64,000 nucleotides of DNA from Rhodothermia bacterium. Its GTDB lineage: Bacteria; Bacteroidota; Rhodothermia; Rhodothermales; UBA2364. The first letter of the stretch is position 1. Each line of letters starts with the position of its first letter. This document shows positions 8,297 through 16,626 of the stretch, piece after piece. The notes under the pieces are model-generated. The model made no database searches. It had not been told where the DNA came from and worked only from the letters and a program-made list of their open reading frames with translations. The stretch covers positions 62,001-126,000 of the forward strand of contig JAFLBZ010000002.1 in NCBI GenBank assembly GCA_017303715.1, written 5' to 3'. The position numbers and the translations under genes are program-made.

Positions 8297-11200
8297 GTTG
8301 CTGGTTATCTAAAGGGGTCAATAAACCAAATAGTGTAGTGAAAAATCTTGTATCCTTATTGCGTCGGGTAGAACAAAGTCCGCAAATTAATACGTTATTA
8401 CAGAAGGTCGGAGAAAAAAAAATTCTCCTGAAAGGTGTAGTAGGTTCTCTTGATGCGTTAGTGGTCTCTCTGATTTCCAAGCAAAAGCGAGTTGTGGTTT
8501 GTGTGTTGCCGAGCTACGAGGTGGCCTCATACCTGTTTTCTGACTTGTCTCAATTGTTGGGGAGTAAAAACGAGGAAAAGCTATTGCTCTTTGGTGCAAC
8601 CGATCAGCACCCGTATGATACAGATCAAATTGCAGATAACCAACGTTTGGTGCAACGATCTGAAGTTCTTCAGCGGTTGGCAAAAGGGTTTGAAGGTGTT
8701 TTGGTAGTAAGTGCTGACGCATTGGCGGAAATGGTTCCTCTTGCAGACCAACTCGAAAAAACAACGATCCTGTTGAAAACGGGTGATGTCACAGGGCCAG
8801 ATTTATTGGTGGAGGTGTTGTTGGAAATGGGGTTTGAAATGGTAACCTATGTCCAACATCCGGGTGAAATGGCAAGGCGAGGTGGAATATTGGATGTGTT
8901 TTCTTTTGTGGGGAATTACCCAGTTCGGTTGGAGTTTTTTGGAGACGAGTTGGATGCGATTCGCGAATTTGATCCCGCTAACCAGCGATCTGTGAGCCGA
9001 TTAACCCAAATAAACATTGTACCAAATATCCAACAAAAGACCAATCTCGGTGGGAGATCGTCACTATTAACCTATCTTCCAAAAGATGCCGTGTTGGTGA
9101 TTCGGGATATGTTGGATGTGGAAAACACGACAAATAAGCTGTTTAAGAGAGCGGAGGAAGTATATCACAAAAAACAGGACAGCACTTTGTTGCCGCCAGA
9201 AGAACTGTATCTGGATGGAAATCATATTGTCAAGGCTTTTGGCGAATTTAATCAAGTGCATTATGGGAGTTATGTAGGTGAATTGAAAGGAGCCGACGAG
9301 ATTCTGTTTGGAGTACAACCACCACCAGACTTTAATGGGAAAATACACTTTGTTCGGAAAAAGATTGAAACGAATCACCTAAAAGGATGGCAAACCCTAT
9401 TGCTGTGTGATAGCCGAGGGCAAGAAATACGGCTCAGGGAATTACTAAACCCTTATCAAGAACACCATAAAAAAAGTTGGCAGAGAGACGCTGAGGAGGA
9501 AGAAGGGCAAGAAGTAAATGGATTACGTTTTTTGTTGGCCTCATTGGCGCAGGGGTTTGAATGGGCAGAAATAGGAGTTGCGCTATATACGGATCATCAA
9601 ATATTTAACCGCTATCACCGACCAACGGTACGAAAGCAAAAACAGCGATATGGCGGCTTCAGTCTTCGAGAATTGATCAACCTGACGCCGGGCGACTTTG
9701 TGACACATATTGATTATGGCATTGGGAAGTATGAGGGGCTACAAAAAATTGAAGTTCGTGGCAAGCAACAAGAGGTCGTTCGGTTGGTCTTCCGAGACAA
9801 GGATATCTTGTACGTAAACATCAATGCACTTTATAAACTCCATCGCTATACTGGAAAAGAAGGGCATCAGCCACGCTTGTCTAAGTTGGGAACGGGAGAA
9901 TGGGAACGAACGCGAAACAGCACCAAGAAAAAAGTAAAGGATATTGCTCGCGATTTGATCAAATTGTATGCGGAAAGAAAAAAAGCTAAAGGGTTTGGAT
10001 TTACACTGGACTCTGTTTGGTCGCGGGAATTAGAAGCCTCCTTTGAGTTTGAAGATACCCCAGATCAGGCGAAGTCGTGGGATGAGGTGCGGAGGGACAT
10101 GGAAAAAAGCATCCCCATGGATCGCTTGGTGTGTGGTGATGTGGGTTTTGGTAAAACGGAGATTGCGGTTCGGGCGGCTTTCAAAGCCGTACAAGACGGA
10201 AAACAAGTGGCGGTCTTGGTTCCGACAACCATCCTTGCGGCGCAACACTACAAAACATTTACCGAGCGATTGGCACAGTTTCCGGTAACGATAGAGGTGA
10301 TGTCGCGCTTCCAAACGGAATCGCAGATCAAAGAAACCCTAAAGCGACTGAAAGAGCGGAAGGTGGATATTGTGATTGGTACACACCGGATTGCTGCAAA
10401 GCGGATGGAAATGCCCGCGTTGGGCTTGTTGATTATAGACGAAGAGCAACGATTTGGCGTTGCAGTAAAGGAACGTCTTCGGCAGTTGCGTGCGAATGTT
10501 GATACCCTTACCTTAACAGCAACACCCATTCCTCGAACCCTTCAGTTTTCGTTGATGGGCGCGCGCGATTTGTCGTACATCAATACGCCACCGCCAAACC
10601 GACAACCCATCCAAACGGAAATCCATAGCTTTGATAAAAATCTAATCCGCGATGCGATTCTATACGAAACAGGGCGGGGCGGGCAGGTGTTTTTTATCCA
10701 TAATCGCGTACAATCCATCGAAGAAATGGCCACGACCCTTCGGCAGTTGGTTCCCGGGGTGAGGATTAAAACCGCACATGGTCAGATGGAGAGCGACCGG
10801 TTGGAAAAAGAAATGATGGACTTTATGCAGCGGAAGTACGAGGTCTTGGTTAGTACCAATATTGTAGAAAGTGGTTTGGATATTTCCAATGCCAACACCA
10901 TCATCATTAACCATGCAGAGCGATTTGGTCTGGCTGAATTGCACCAGTTGCGGGGCCGAGTAGGACGCTCAAATAGAAAGGCGTTTTGCTATTTATTGGT
11001 ACAGAACATCAAATCTATTACCAAAGAAGCCAAACAGCGGCTTCAGGCCATCGAGCAGTTTTCAGAATTAGGGAGTGGGCTAAATGTGGCCATGCGCGAT
11101 CTTGATATTCGGGGTGCGGGGAATTTGCTAGGCGGGGAGCAAAGTGGTTTTATTGCAGATGTGGGCTACGAGACCTATCAACGAATTCTGGAGGAAGCCA

Positions 11201-11715
11201 TACAAGAACTAAAGTCGGATGAATTTGGGGACTTATTTGGGCATGTCAATCTACCTCCTAAACCACTTACGGAAACGGTGGTTGATTTGGATGTTGATGC
11301 TTATTTACCAGAATATTATGTGGATGACCGTGTTGAACGGCTTAATCTCTATCGCGCACTCAGCGAATGTAAAGAACTGGCACGTCTAAAGGAAATACGG
11401 GAGGAATGGAAAGACCGTTTTGGGCCAATACCGGAAGAGGCCGAAAACCTACTGTTGGTTATGGAGCTGAAAGTGCAGACGGAGCCACTGCGGCTACCCA
11501 AACTTCAATTTAAAAATCAAAGACTCTTCCTGACCATGCCACCGAAAGAGGATGTCTATTTCTATCAAAATATGTTTAAGACTATCCTTGAGAAAGTAGG
11601 TAAGTTGAGTAATAGGTATGTCTTGAAGGATACAGAAGGTAAATTAAGAATCATCATTCAGCAAATACCGGATTTAGAGGCCGCTGTAAAAGTGGTGCAA
11701 AAAATATTAACATAA
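8278..11715 (+). CDS. mfd: Transcription-repair coupling factor Mfd
   Basis: The longest frame has 1145 residues, a full-length Mfd. It has UvrB-like N-terminal modules ('YDTDQIADNQRLVQRSEVL', 'VQHPGEMARRGGILDVF', 'YPVRLEFFGDELDAIREFD'), the RNA-polymerase-interacting CarD-like domain ('LTPGDFVTHIDYGIGKYEG'), a RecG-type motor with Walker A 'GDVGFGKT' (620-627) and 'DEEQRFG' (from 721), 'GRVGRSNRKAFCYLL', and the TRCF C-terminal domain. It removes stalled polymerase and recruits UvrA. Start choice is uncertain: ATG 8278 lies inside parS site 2, while GTG 8338 (codon 21) leaves the site non-coding and still precedes the conserved region. Confidence 0.95.
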   Translation: MFHVKHCCWLSKGVNKPNSVVKNLVSLLRRVEQSPQINTLLQKVGEKKILLKGVVGSLDALVVSLISKQKRVVVCVLPSYEVASYLFSDLSQLLGSKNEEKLLLFGATDQHPYDTDQIADNQRLVQRSEVLQRLAKGFEGVLVVSADALAEMVPLADQLEKTTILLKTGDVTGPDLLVEVLLEMGFEMVTYVQHPGEMARRGGILDVFSFVGNYPVRLEFFGDELDAIREFDPANQRSVSRLTQINIVPNIQQKTNLGGRSSLLTYLPKDAVLVIRDMLDVENTTNKLFKRAEEVYHKKQDSTLLPPEELYLDGNHIVKAFGEFNQVHYGSYVGELKGADEILFGVQPPPDFNGKIHFVRKKIETNHLKGWQTLLLCDSRGQEIRLRELLNPYQEHHKKSWQRDAEEEEGQEVNGLRFLLASLAQGFEWAEIGVALYTDHQIFNRYHRPTVRKQKQRYGGFSLRELINLTPGDFVTHIDYGIGKYEGLQKIEVRGKQQEVVRLVFRDKDILYVNINALYKLHRYTGKEGHQPRLSKLGTGEWERTRNSTKKKVKDIARDLIKLYAERKKAKGFGFTLDSVWSRELEASFEFEDTPDQAKSWDEVRRDMEKSIPMDRLVCGDVGFGKTEIAVRAAFKAVQDGKQVAVLVPTTILAAQHYKTFTERLAQFPVTIEVMSRFQTESQIKETLKRLKERKVDIVIGTHRIAAKRMEMPALGLLIIDEEQRFGVAVKERLRQLRANVDTLTLTATPIPRTLQFSLMGARDLSYINTPPPNRQPIQTEIHSFDKNLIRDAILYETGRGGQVFFIHNRVQSIEEMATTLRQLVPGVRIKTAHGQMESDRLEKEMMDFMQRKYEVLVSTNIVESGLDISNANTIIINHAERFGLAELHQLRGRVGRSNRKAFCYLLVQNIKSITKEAKQRLQAIEQFSELGSGLNVAMRDLDIRGAGNLLGGEQSGFIADVGYETYQRILEEAIQELKSDEFGDLFGHVNLPPKPLTETVVDLDVDAYLPEYYVDDRVERLNLYRALSECKELARLKEIREEWKDRFGPIPEEAENLLLVMELKVQTEPLRLPKLQFKNQRLFLTMPPKEDVYFYQNMFKTILEKVGKLSNRYVLKDTEGKLRIIIQQIPDLEAAVKVVQKILT

Positions 11716-11828
11716 AATATTATCCAAATCTACATGCAAAAAAAGGCAACTTAACATTATAAAAATACTGGCTTGTATTGGGAGGCGTAAATTACCAAAC
11801 TGTTTATTTATAGGAAAAAAGAAAAAAC

Positions 11829-13232
11829 ATGTTTGGATTAGAACCTGCATTATTCATACTGCTCATTATTTGCTTGGTCTGTGCCTTTGCTTTTGAATTT
11901 GTAAATGGTTTCCATGATACCGCCAATGCCGTGGCGACGGTGATTTATACCAAGTCACTTCGTCCGTGGACAGCGGTTATTTGGTCTGGCATCTGTAATT
12001 TCACAGGTGTGTTTATAGGTGGAATTGGTGTGGCGATGGGCATTATCAATCTTTTACCCGCAGAGGCTTTGGTGGCTACGCATGCCGGAGAGGGCATTGC
12101 AATGGTGATGGCGCTTTTGCTATCGGCCATTATTTGGAATGTGGGAACTTGGTACTTCGGGATTCCAGCTTCGAGTTCTCATACCTTAATTGGCTCCATT
12201 CTTGGCGTTGGGATTGCCTTTATGCTCATGGGAAATGATGCCGGCGTAAACTGGAAAAAAGCAGAAGAAACGGGTTTAGCCTTGCTCATATCGCCTTTAT
12301 TTGGGTTTGTGTGTGCAATGGGATTGGTTTTTATGGTGAAAAAGTTGATCAAAGACCCACGGCTTTTTGCCGAAGAAGCATCGGAAGACCCGCCTCCTAT
12401 GTGGATCCGTATGGTCTTGATCGCCACTTGTACTGGGGTTAGTTTGTCTCATGGCTCGAACGATGGCCAAAAAGGAGTGGGGTTGGTTATGCTGATCTTG
12501 ATTCTGATCATTCCGGCACACTATGCCTTGGATCACTCTAAAAACCTGATGACCATGCAGCCAACGGTTGAGCAACTGGAACAAAAACTCGCAGCAATTC
12601 CGGCAGATGTAACACTTGATGAGGCAGGGAAGAAGGTTCTGGAAGGTTCTAAGACAAAAATTGCTGATTTAAAAGTAGTCTTATCGGAATCCAAAGCGGT
12701 AGGGTTTATACCTGAAAAAGAGCATGTTCGGGTACGGGCCGATATTACGAAAACCAGCAAAGACTTGGAAAAAGCACTTGAGTCCGGAAAAATAAAACTT
12801 TCCGATGCAGCGGCAAGTAGCCTTAAGGCCGATCTTAAAAAGTTAAAATCCTATACCGATTATGCTCCATTTTGGGTGATTCTTGGGATTTCTCTATCAC
12901 TTGGCATCGGGACAATGGTTGGTTGGAAGCGGATAGTTGTAACCATCGGAGAACGTATTGGTAAAACACACCTCACGTATGCACAAGGGGCATCTGCAGA
13001 ACTAATGGCCTTCAGTACCATTTTTGCAGCAACTTATTTGGGGCTTCCCGTTAGTACGACACACGTACTTTCTTCCGGTGTTGCCGGAACGATGGTGGCG
13101 CATGGCGGTCTTAGAAACCTTCAAATAGGAACCATACGTAATATCCTTTCTGCATGGGTACTTACCTTGCCTGTTACCATGCTGTTGGCGGGCTGCCTCT
13201 TCTGGTTGTTTAATACGCTATTTGTGGGGTAA
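11829..13232 (+). CDS. PiT-family inorganic phosphate transporter
   Basis: 467 residues with the duplicated PHO4 architecture: 'FVNGFHDTANAVATVIYTKSL' near the N-terminus and 'SHGSNDGQKGVG' in the middle are the family's two signature regions, and the second half ends with 'PVSTTHVLSSGVAGTM'. About ten membrane segments are visible. A polar, Lys-rich coiled-coil-like insertion of about 110 residues lies between the halves ('QPTVEQLEQKLAAIPADVTLD...KSYTDYA', about 240-345), as in several bacterial PiT proteins. It is a low-affinity, cation-coupled phosphate symporter of the inner membrane. Start ATG 11829 follows an A-rich leader; no PhoU-like gene is next to it. Confidence 0.9.
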   Translation: MFGLEPALFILLIICLVCAFAFEFVNGFHDTANAVATVIYTKSLRPWTAVIWSGICNFTGVFIGGIGVAMGIINLLPAEALVATHAGEGIAMVMALLLSAIIWNVGTWYFGIPASSSHTLIGSILGVGIAFMLMGNDAGVNWKKAEETGLALLISPLFGFVCAMGLVFMVKKLIKDPRLFAEEASEDPPPMWIRMVLIATCTGVSLSHGSNDGQKGVGLVMLILILIIPAHYALDHSKNLMTMQPTVEQLEQKLAAIPADVTLDEAGKKVLEGSKTKIADLKVVLSESKAVGFIPEKEHVRVRADITKTSKDLEKALESGKIKLSDAAASSLKADLKKLKSYTDYAPFWVILGISLSLGIGTMVGWKRIVVTIGERIGKTHLTYAQGASAELMAFSTIFAATYLGLPVSTTHVLSSGVAGTMVAHGGLRNLQIGTIRNILSAWVLTLPVTMLLAGCLFWLFNTLFVG

Positions 13233-13446
13233 ATCCCCTCTTATTATTAGGAAGATTTGGCTTTAAAAGCCTCATATATCGGGAAAATGTACGGGGATTT
13301 GTTTGCAACATTTGGTTGAAGTAAATCGGAAAATCACCCATGTCAGTATTGCAGTTGGTCATCGCCACAGATTGATTGGCCATAACTTACGATAAAACAA
13401 ACTCCTACTTAATTTGTTAGAGGCTCTTCCTAATGTCTTTTTGCGG

Positions 13447-15177
13447 TTAATTTGGGTGATTTATTTCCTTGTTCCATGTTGGCCATAGGCTTTCGGCAAT
13501 AAATTCTTTTGCATGTTCCCAATCCTCGTTGCTCAACAATTGCAAGAATCCGGACGTTTTCTCTTGGTGGAGTTTTTTCCAGTCTTTAAATCCGTGCATA
13601 AAAGCATAACCCATCAACTCTGCCGCTTTTTTGGGATTTGTTTGCGCCTTATAACAGGCCGCCCCAAAGTACATATCGGCATAATCCTGTTCTTTCTCAA
13701 AAGGGCTGTCTATGTCGCGAAAAGACTTAATGAGGTTGTTTGCATCGCCGGTTAAAAAGCGTAACAAGCCTTTTTGCCGATGGTCTAAATCGTAGTATGC
13801 TTCCGAGAAAAGCGGGATCGCACGACTTGTTAAATCATGAAAAGCTCCTTCGACGGGAATCAAAATGGCACGTCCAGCAAGGGGCTGATTGCGGTCATTG
13901 GCCGAGGTAAATGTTCCAAACATACGCTTGATTTCACTTCGCGGGACATCGGTAGAATAGAATAAAAAGAAGCCCGGATAGGGTTGATTTTCTTCATCTA
14001 GGCGTGTATGTAGCCGTATAGAAAGTAAAGATTTATCTATTTTAATCGCACGTCCTCGATACAGTGCCGAAGTTGGTGTTACCAAGCCCATAATCGCAAT
14101 ACCGTTTGGGTGAATGCACAAAGGACGTTCGTAGATATCTTTACGGTCACTAGATAAGGTATAGCAATAATAACACCCTGTAATCTGCTTAAGCGCTTTG
14201 ATCGGGTATGTTTTTTCGTTCAATTCTAGTTTCTCAAACAACGCCACCGATTCCATAAAGTCGTCGCGGTTGCCCATGAAAAAGGGAATGAGTTCCTTTT
14301 TATCCCGAATCTTATCAAATAAGTTGGGGTCTTTAAGCAAGATTTCTTTGGGTTCGTGTGTCTTAAAATCCGCCTGAATTCCTTCGTGGTTTTCCCGAAT
14401 ACGGTACAAGCGAATCCGTCCCGCCATAGGGTCCTCACTGCGTTTGCCCTTCCCCGCATAAACGCCTGTAATCACGCCTTGTGGCCAAGGAGACTTTGTC
14501 TCAAAACGATCTTGGAGAACAAAGAAGTATTTGTAATATTTGTGTTTATCAAAGTCGTGTTCACTCAGTTCAAACTCGCCCAGCAATATCCGGCTATGCG
14601 GTACGGGCTTTAACGAACCTTTGTAATTCCGATCTATAGCGGTCATTTTGGAGCGTATTTGCACCTCCCCTTCACCTGTAAGTAGTACCACCAAAACAGA
14701 TAACGTTTGGGTTTCTGGCAAAATAATATATGCCTCGTATAGTCCCGCCAAGTTTGCAATGGTATCGGAGCCTTGTGGATGGAGTGATTGCGTTACTGGC
14801 TTAATAACTTGTTGTACATTGAGCAAATGCGCCGTAACAAATGCCTTAAAGTCCTCATAACCAATATAATTTGCAAGCGCATCGTAGAAAGGTTCTGATT
14901 GTGAGGAGACATTAAAGTAACCATCAGGCTTTTTATTGTGCTCAAGCGAACGTTTGTACAGCCATTCCTCGTTTAATCTCGTCTGGGTTTTTTCGTGAAT
15001 TGCCGTCCGTATATGTGGCAACTCCTTCTTATAAGTTCCTCGTCCATATAATTGACTAATACTAACTTTTTGGTCTCTAAATTTAGACTGATACAAGTCT
15101 GATGATGTAAATTCCTCCATGACCTTATCGTGCAGTAATTTAAAGAGGTCTTCAGGATATTTATCATTGGTAGCCAT
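13447..15177 (-). CDS. 576-aa protein with HTH-like N-terminus and an internally duplicated beta domain, unknown function
   Basis: No named family recognised. Residues 35-115 ('VSISQLYGRGTYKKELPHIRTAI...FYDALANYIGYEDFKAFV') resemble the helical N-terminal module of Bacteroidota signalling proteins that ends in 'L..YIGY.DF..F'. Then come two diverged copies of one domain, about 142-260 and 330-442. Matching landmarks: 'LAGLYEAY'/'ITGCYYCY', 'YKGSLKPV'/'YRGRAIKI', 'YKYFFVLQ'/'PGFFLFYS', 'DPMAGRIRLYRI'/'QPLAGRAILIPV'. The last 100 residues look like TPR-type helices ('KKAAELMGYAFMHGFKDWKKL'). No signal peptide or membrane segment, so it is probably cytosolic. It stands alone, convergent with the phosphate transporter and divergent from the coiled-coil gene. 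A sensor or regulatory role is a guess. Confidence 0.75.
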   Translation of the reverse strand: MATNDKYPEDLFKLLHDKVMEEFTSSDLYQSKFRDQKVSISQLYGRGTYKKELPHIRTAIHEKTQTRLNEEWLYKRSLEHNKKPDGYFNVSSQSEPFYDALANYIGYEDFKAFVTAHLLNVQQVIKPVTQSLHPQGSDTIANLAGLYEAYIILPETQTLSVLVVLLTGEGEVQIRSKMTAIDRNYKGSLKPVPHSRILLGEFELSEHDFDKHKYYKYFFVLQDRFETKSPWPQGVITGVYAGKGKRSEDPMAGRIRLYRIRENHEGIQADFKTHEPKEILLKDPNLFDKIRDKKELIPFFMGNRDDFMESVALFEKLELNEKTYPIKALKQITGCYYCYTLSSDRKDIYERPLCIHPNGIAIMGLVTPTSALYRGRAIKIDKSLLSIRLHTRLDEENQPYPGFFLFYSTDVPRSEIKRMFGTFTSANDRNQPLAGRAILIPVEGAFHDLTSRAIPLFSEAYYDLDHRQKGLLRFLTGDANNLIKSFRDIDSPFEKEQDYADMYFGAACYKAQTNPKKAAELMGYAFMHGFKDWKKLHQEKTSGFLQLLSNEDWEHAKEFIAESLWPTWNKEINHPN

Positions 15178-15697
15178 AGACTTGGAATAGTTTTATCTCC
15201 AAACTGAATAATAAAATATATCAAAAAGAGCATAGATTTTACAAATTTTTTTACATAACCTTGGCTCCTCTGTAACTTGCTATGTTTAAAATCGTCAATT
15301 CACTATTAATTAAAATTGATGCGATCCTATATGTGCGCACAAAAAAGATGTTCACTGCACAATGTGCAAAACAAGGCGCACAGAAGCATTAGGATTCGGC
15401 CCAAAATGCAAAAAATGCTTCTGTTTAGTGATTATTTGCAAATGGGAAGATTCCCATTCTATTTTATTTACAGATTCCAAATCGGAATCAACATTCAACC
15501 TCAATCAACCTCAAAATCATGTATCACTCAACAAACCTGTCTGCCCTCACCGCGCCCTCAAACCGCCACACCTTGAGCAACGTGTGCCCGCCCAAGTTCG
15601 AGATCAACGCTTCCGTACTGTACGCTTTGTGTATTGAGATAGAATTGTACTGGCTTAACAACGACTCCTCTCCACCTCTTCGTAACAAAACATCGCT
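15178..15697. other. 520-bp intergenic region with three hairpins, no convincing gene
   Basis: Short frames exist here in several frames, but none has coding character. The first part (15190-15330) is AT-rich and should hold the promoters of the two divergent genes. The middle has three tight inverted repeats within 110 bp: 15381-15390/15414-15423 (10 bp), 15441-15448/15451-15458 (8 bp) and 15473-15478/15484-15489 (6 bp). The last 200 bp before the ATG at 15698 would be a long 5' leader. A structured leader or small RNA is possible. Confidence 0.4.
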
Positions 15698-16453
15698 ATG
15701 AAACATGATACCAAAATCAGCGGCTTCTTGTTGGGTGTAATTATTGTTGCTGAAGCCGGAAAAAAACTTTTAGGGTCAATCGTTCCGCCGGAAGAACAAG
15801 AAAAAAGGCGCAAACAAAAATATTCGCCTTATTATGACCCTCGCTGGAGAGCGACACCACCTGCATATAACATCCAAGTGCAGGTTATCAATAACTCACC
15901 CATGCAGAGGCAGGATTCCGTAGGGATTACCGCTCCTGCCAAAATTGCGAATACACCTCAGTTATTGCCGGATGCCCCGTCCCAACCCATCCGCCAGACG
16001 TTAAGCGACCGCGACCAAGAAGAGTTGCAACGTTATGCAAAGGGATTAGAACATGCATATTATACCTTGCATGTTAGATTGAAGAGCCTCGAACATGAAA
16101 ACTCTGTACTTATCGAGGAGCATAAAAACTTGAATAGCACCATCGCGCAGATGAAAGCGGAACTCCACAAAGCGAACCATCAAGTGCATATTCAAGAAAT
16201 GCTCGTGCAAAAAAACTTGGTCGCTACTAAGGATATCTTGTATTTACTCGATGAGGAGGTGTCAAATCTGAAACAAAGAATTAGAGATTTAGAATCAACG
16301 TTAGAACAAAAAGATGTCGAGATAGCCAGTCTAACTAGCGTGAAACAGCTATTGATGATGTTGTATAGCCCCAAAGATGGTTCTCCCATTGACCCCAGCG
16401 TCATCCGCTTGAACCCTACCGAGTCTGATTCTGCCTCCCCGTCGAAACCCTAA
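15698..16453 (+). CDS. Coiled-coil protein with N-terminal membrane-like segment, unknown function
   Basis: 251 residues from ATG 15698. Residues 8-28 ('SGFLLGVIIVAEAGKKLLGSIV') could be a membrane anchor, followed by a basic patch ('EEQEKRRKQKY') and a Pro-rich linker. Residues 105-225 form a long heptad-patterned coiled coil ('LKSLEHENSVLIEEHKNLNSTIAQMKAEL', 'LDEEVSNLKQRIRDLESTLEQKDVEIASL'). The tail is Ser/Pro-rich. The layout suits a membrane-tethered scaffold or tether, but no family is recognised. It is preceded by the hairpin-rich leader region and closed by a strong terminator, so it is likely a single-gene transcript. Confidence 0.65.
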   Translation: MKHDTKISGFLLGVIIVAEAGKKLLGSIVPPEEQEKRRKQKYSPYYDPRWRATPPAYNIQVQVINNSPMQRQDSVGITAPAKIANTPQLLPDAPSQPIRQTLSDRDQEELQRYAKGLEHAYYTLHVRLKSLEHENSVLIEEHKNLNSTIAQMKAELHKANHQVHIQEMLVQKNLVATKDILYLLDEEVSNLKQRIRDLESTLEQKDVEIASLTSVKQLLMMLYSPKDGSPIDPSVIRLNPTESDSASPSKP

Positions 16454-16479
16454 TCTTGCTCCACGGAATTTGTTTAAAT

Positions 16480-16510
16480 AAGCTGCCTCGTCTGTTTGAC
16501 GGGGTGGCTT
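16480..16510 (+). terminator. Intrinsic terminator after the coiled-coil gene
   Basis: 13-bp stem allowing G-T pairs (16480-16492 / 16498-16510), 5-base loop, then GTTTTTTATA. It lies 27 bp past the stop at 16453. Confidence 0.8.
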
Positions 16511-16626
16511 GTTTTTTATATTAAATAATCTGAAGTACGTATGTATATGGCTTATTCAAATCGCTATCTTATAGGTCTTATAACATCACCCTTCGACAGC
16601 CATCTCGGCCTGTACCCCAAAAATAA

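Noticed and set aside
13226-13239. GGGG/CCCC hairpin at the phosphate transporter stop codon
   Set aside because: The stem has only 4 bp and overlaps the stop; too weak to list as a terminator.
15316-15701. Several overlapping frames of 60-91 codons in the 15.2-15.7 kb gap
   Set aside because: Three frames compete, none shows domain-like composition, and the stretch is full of hairpins.
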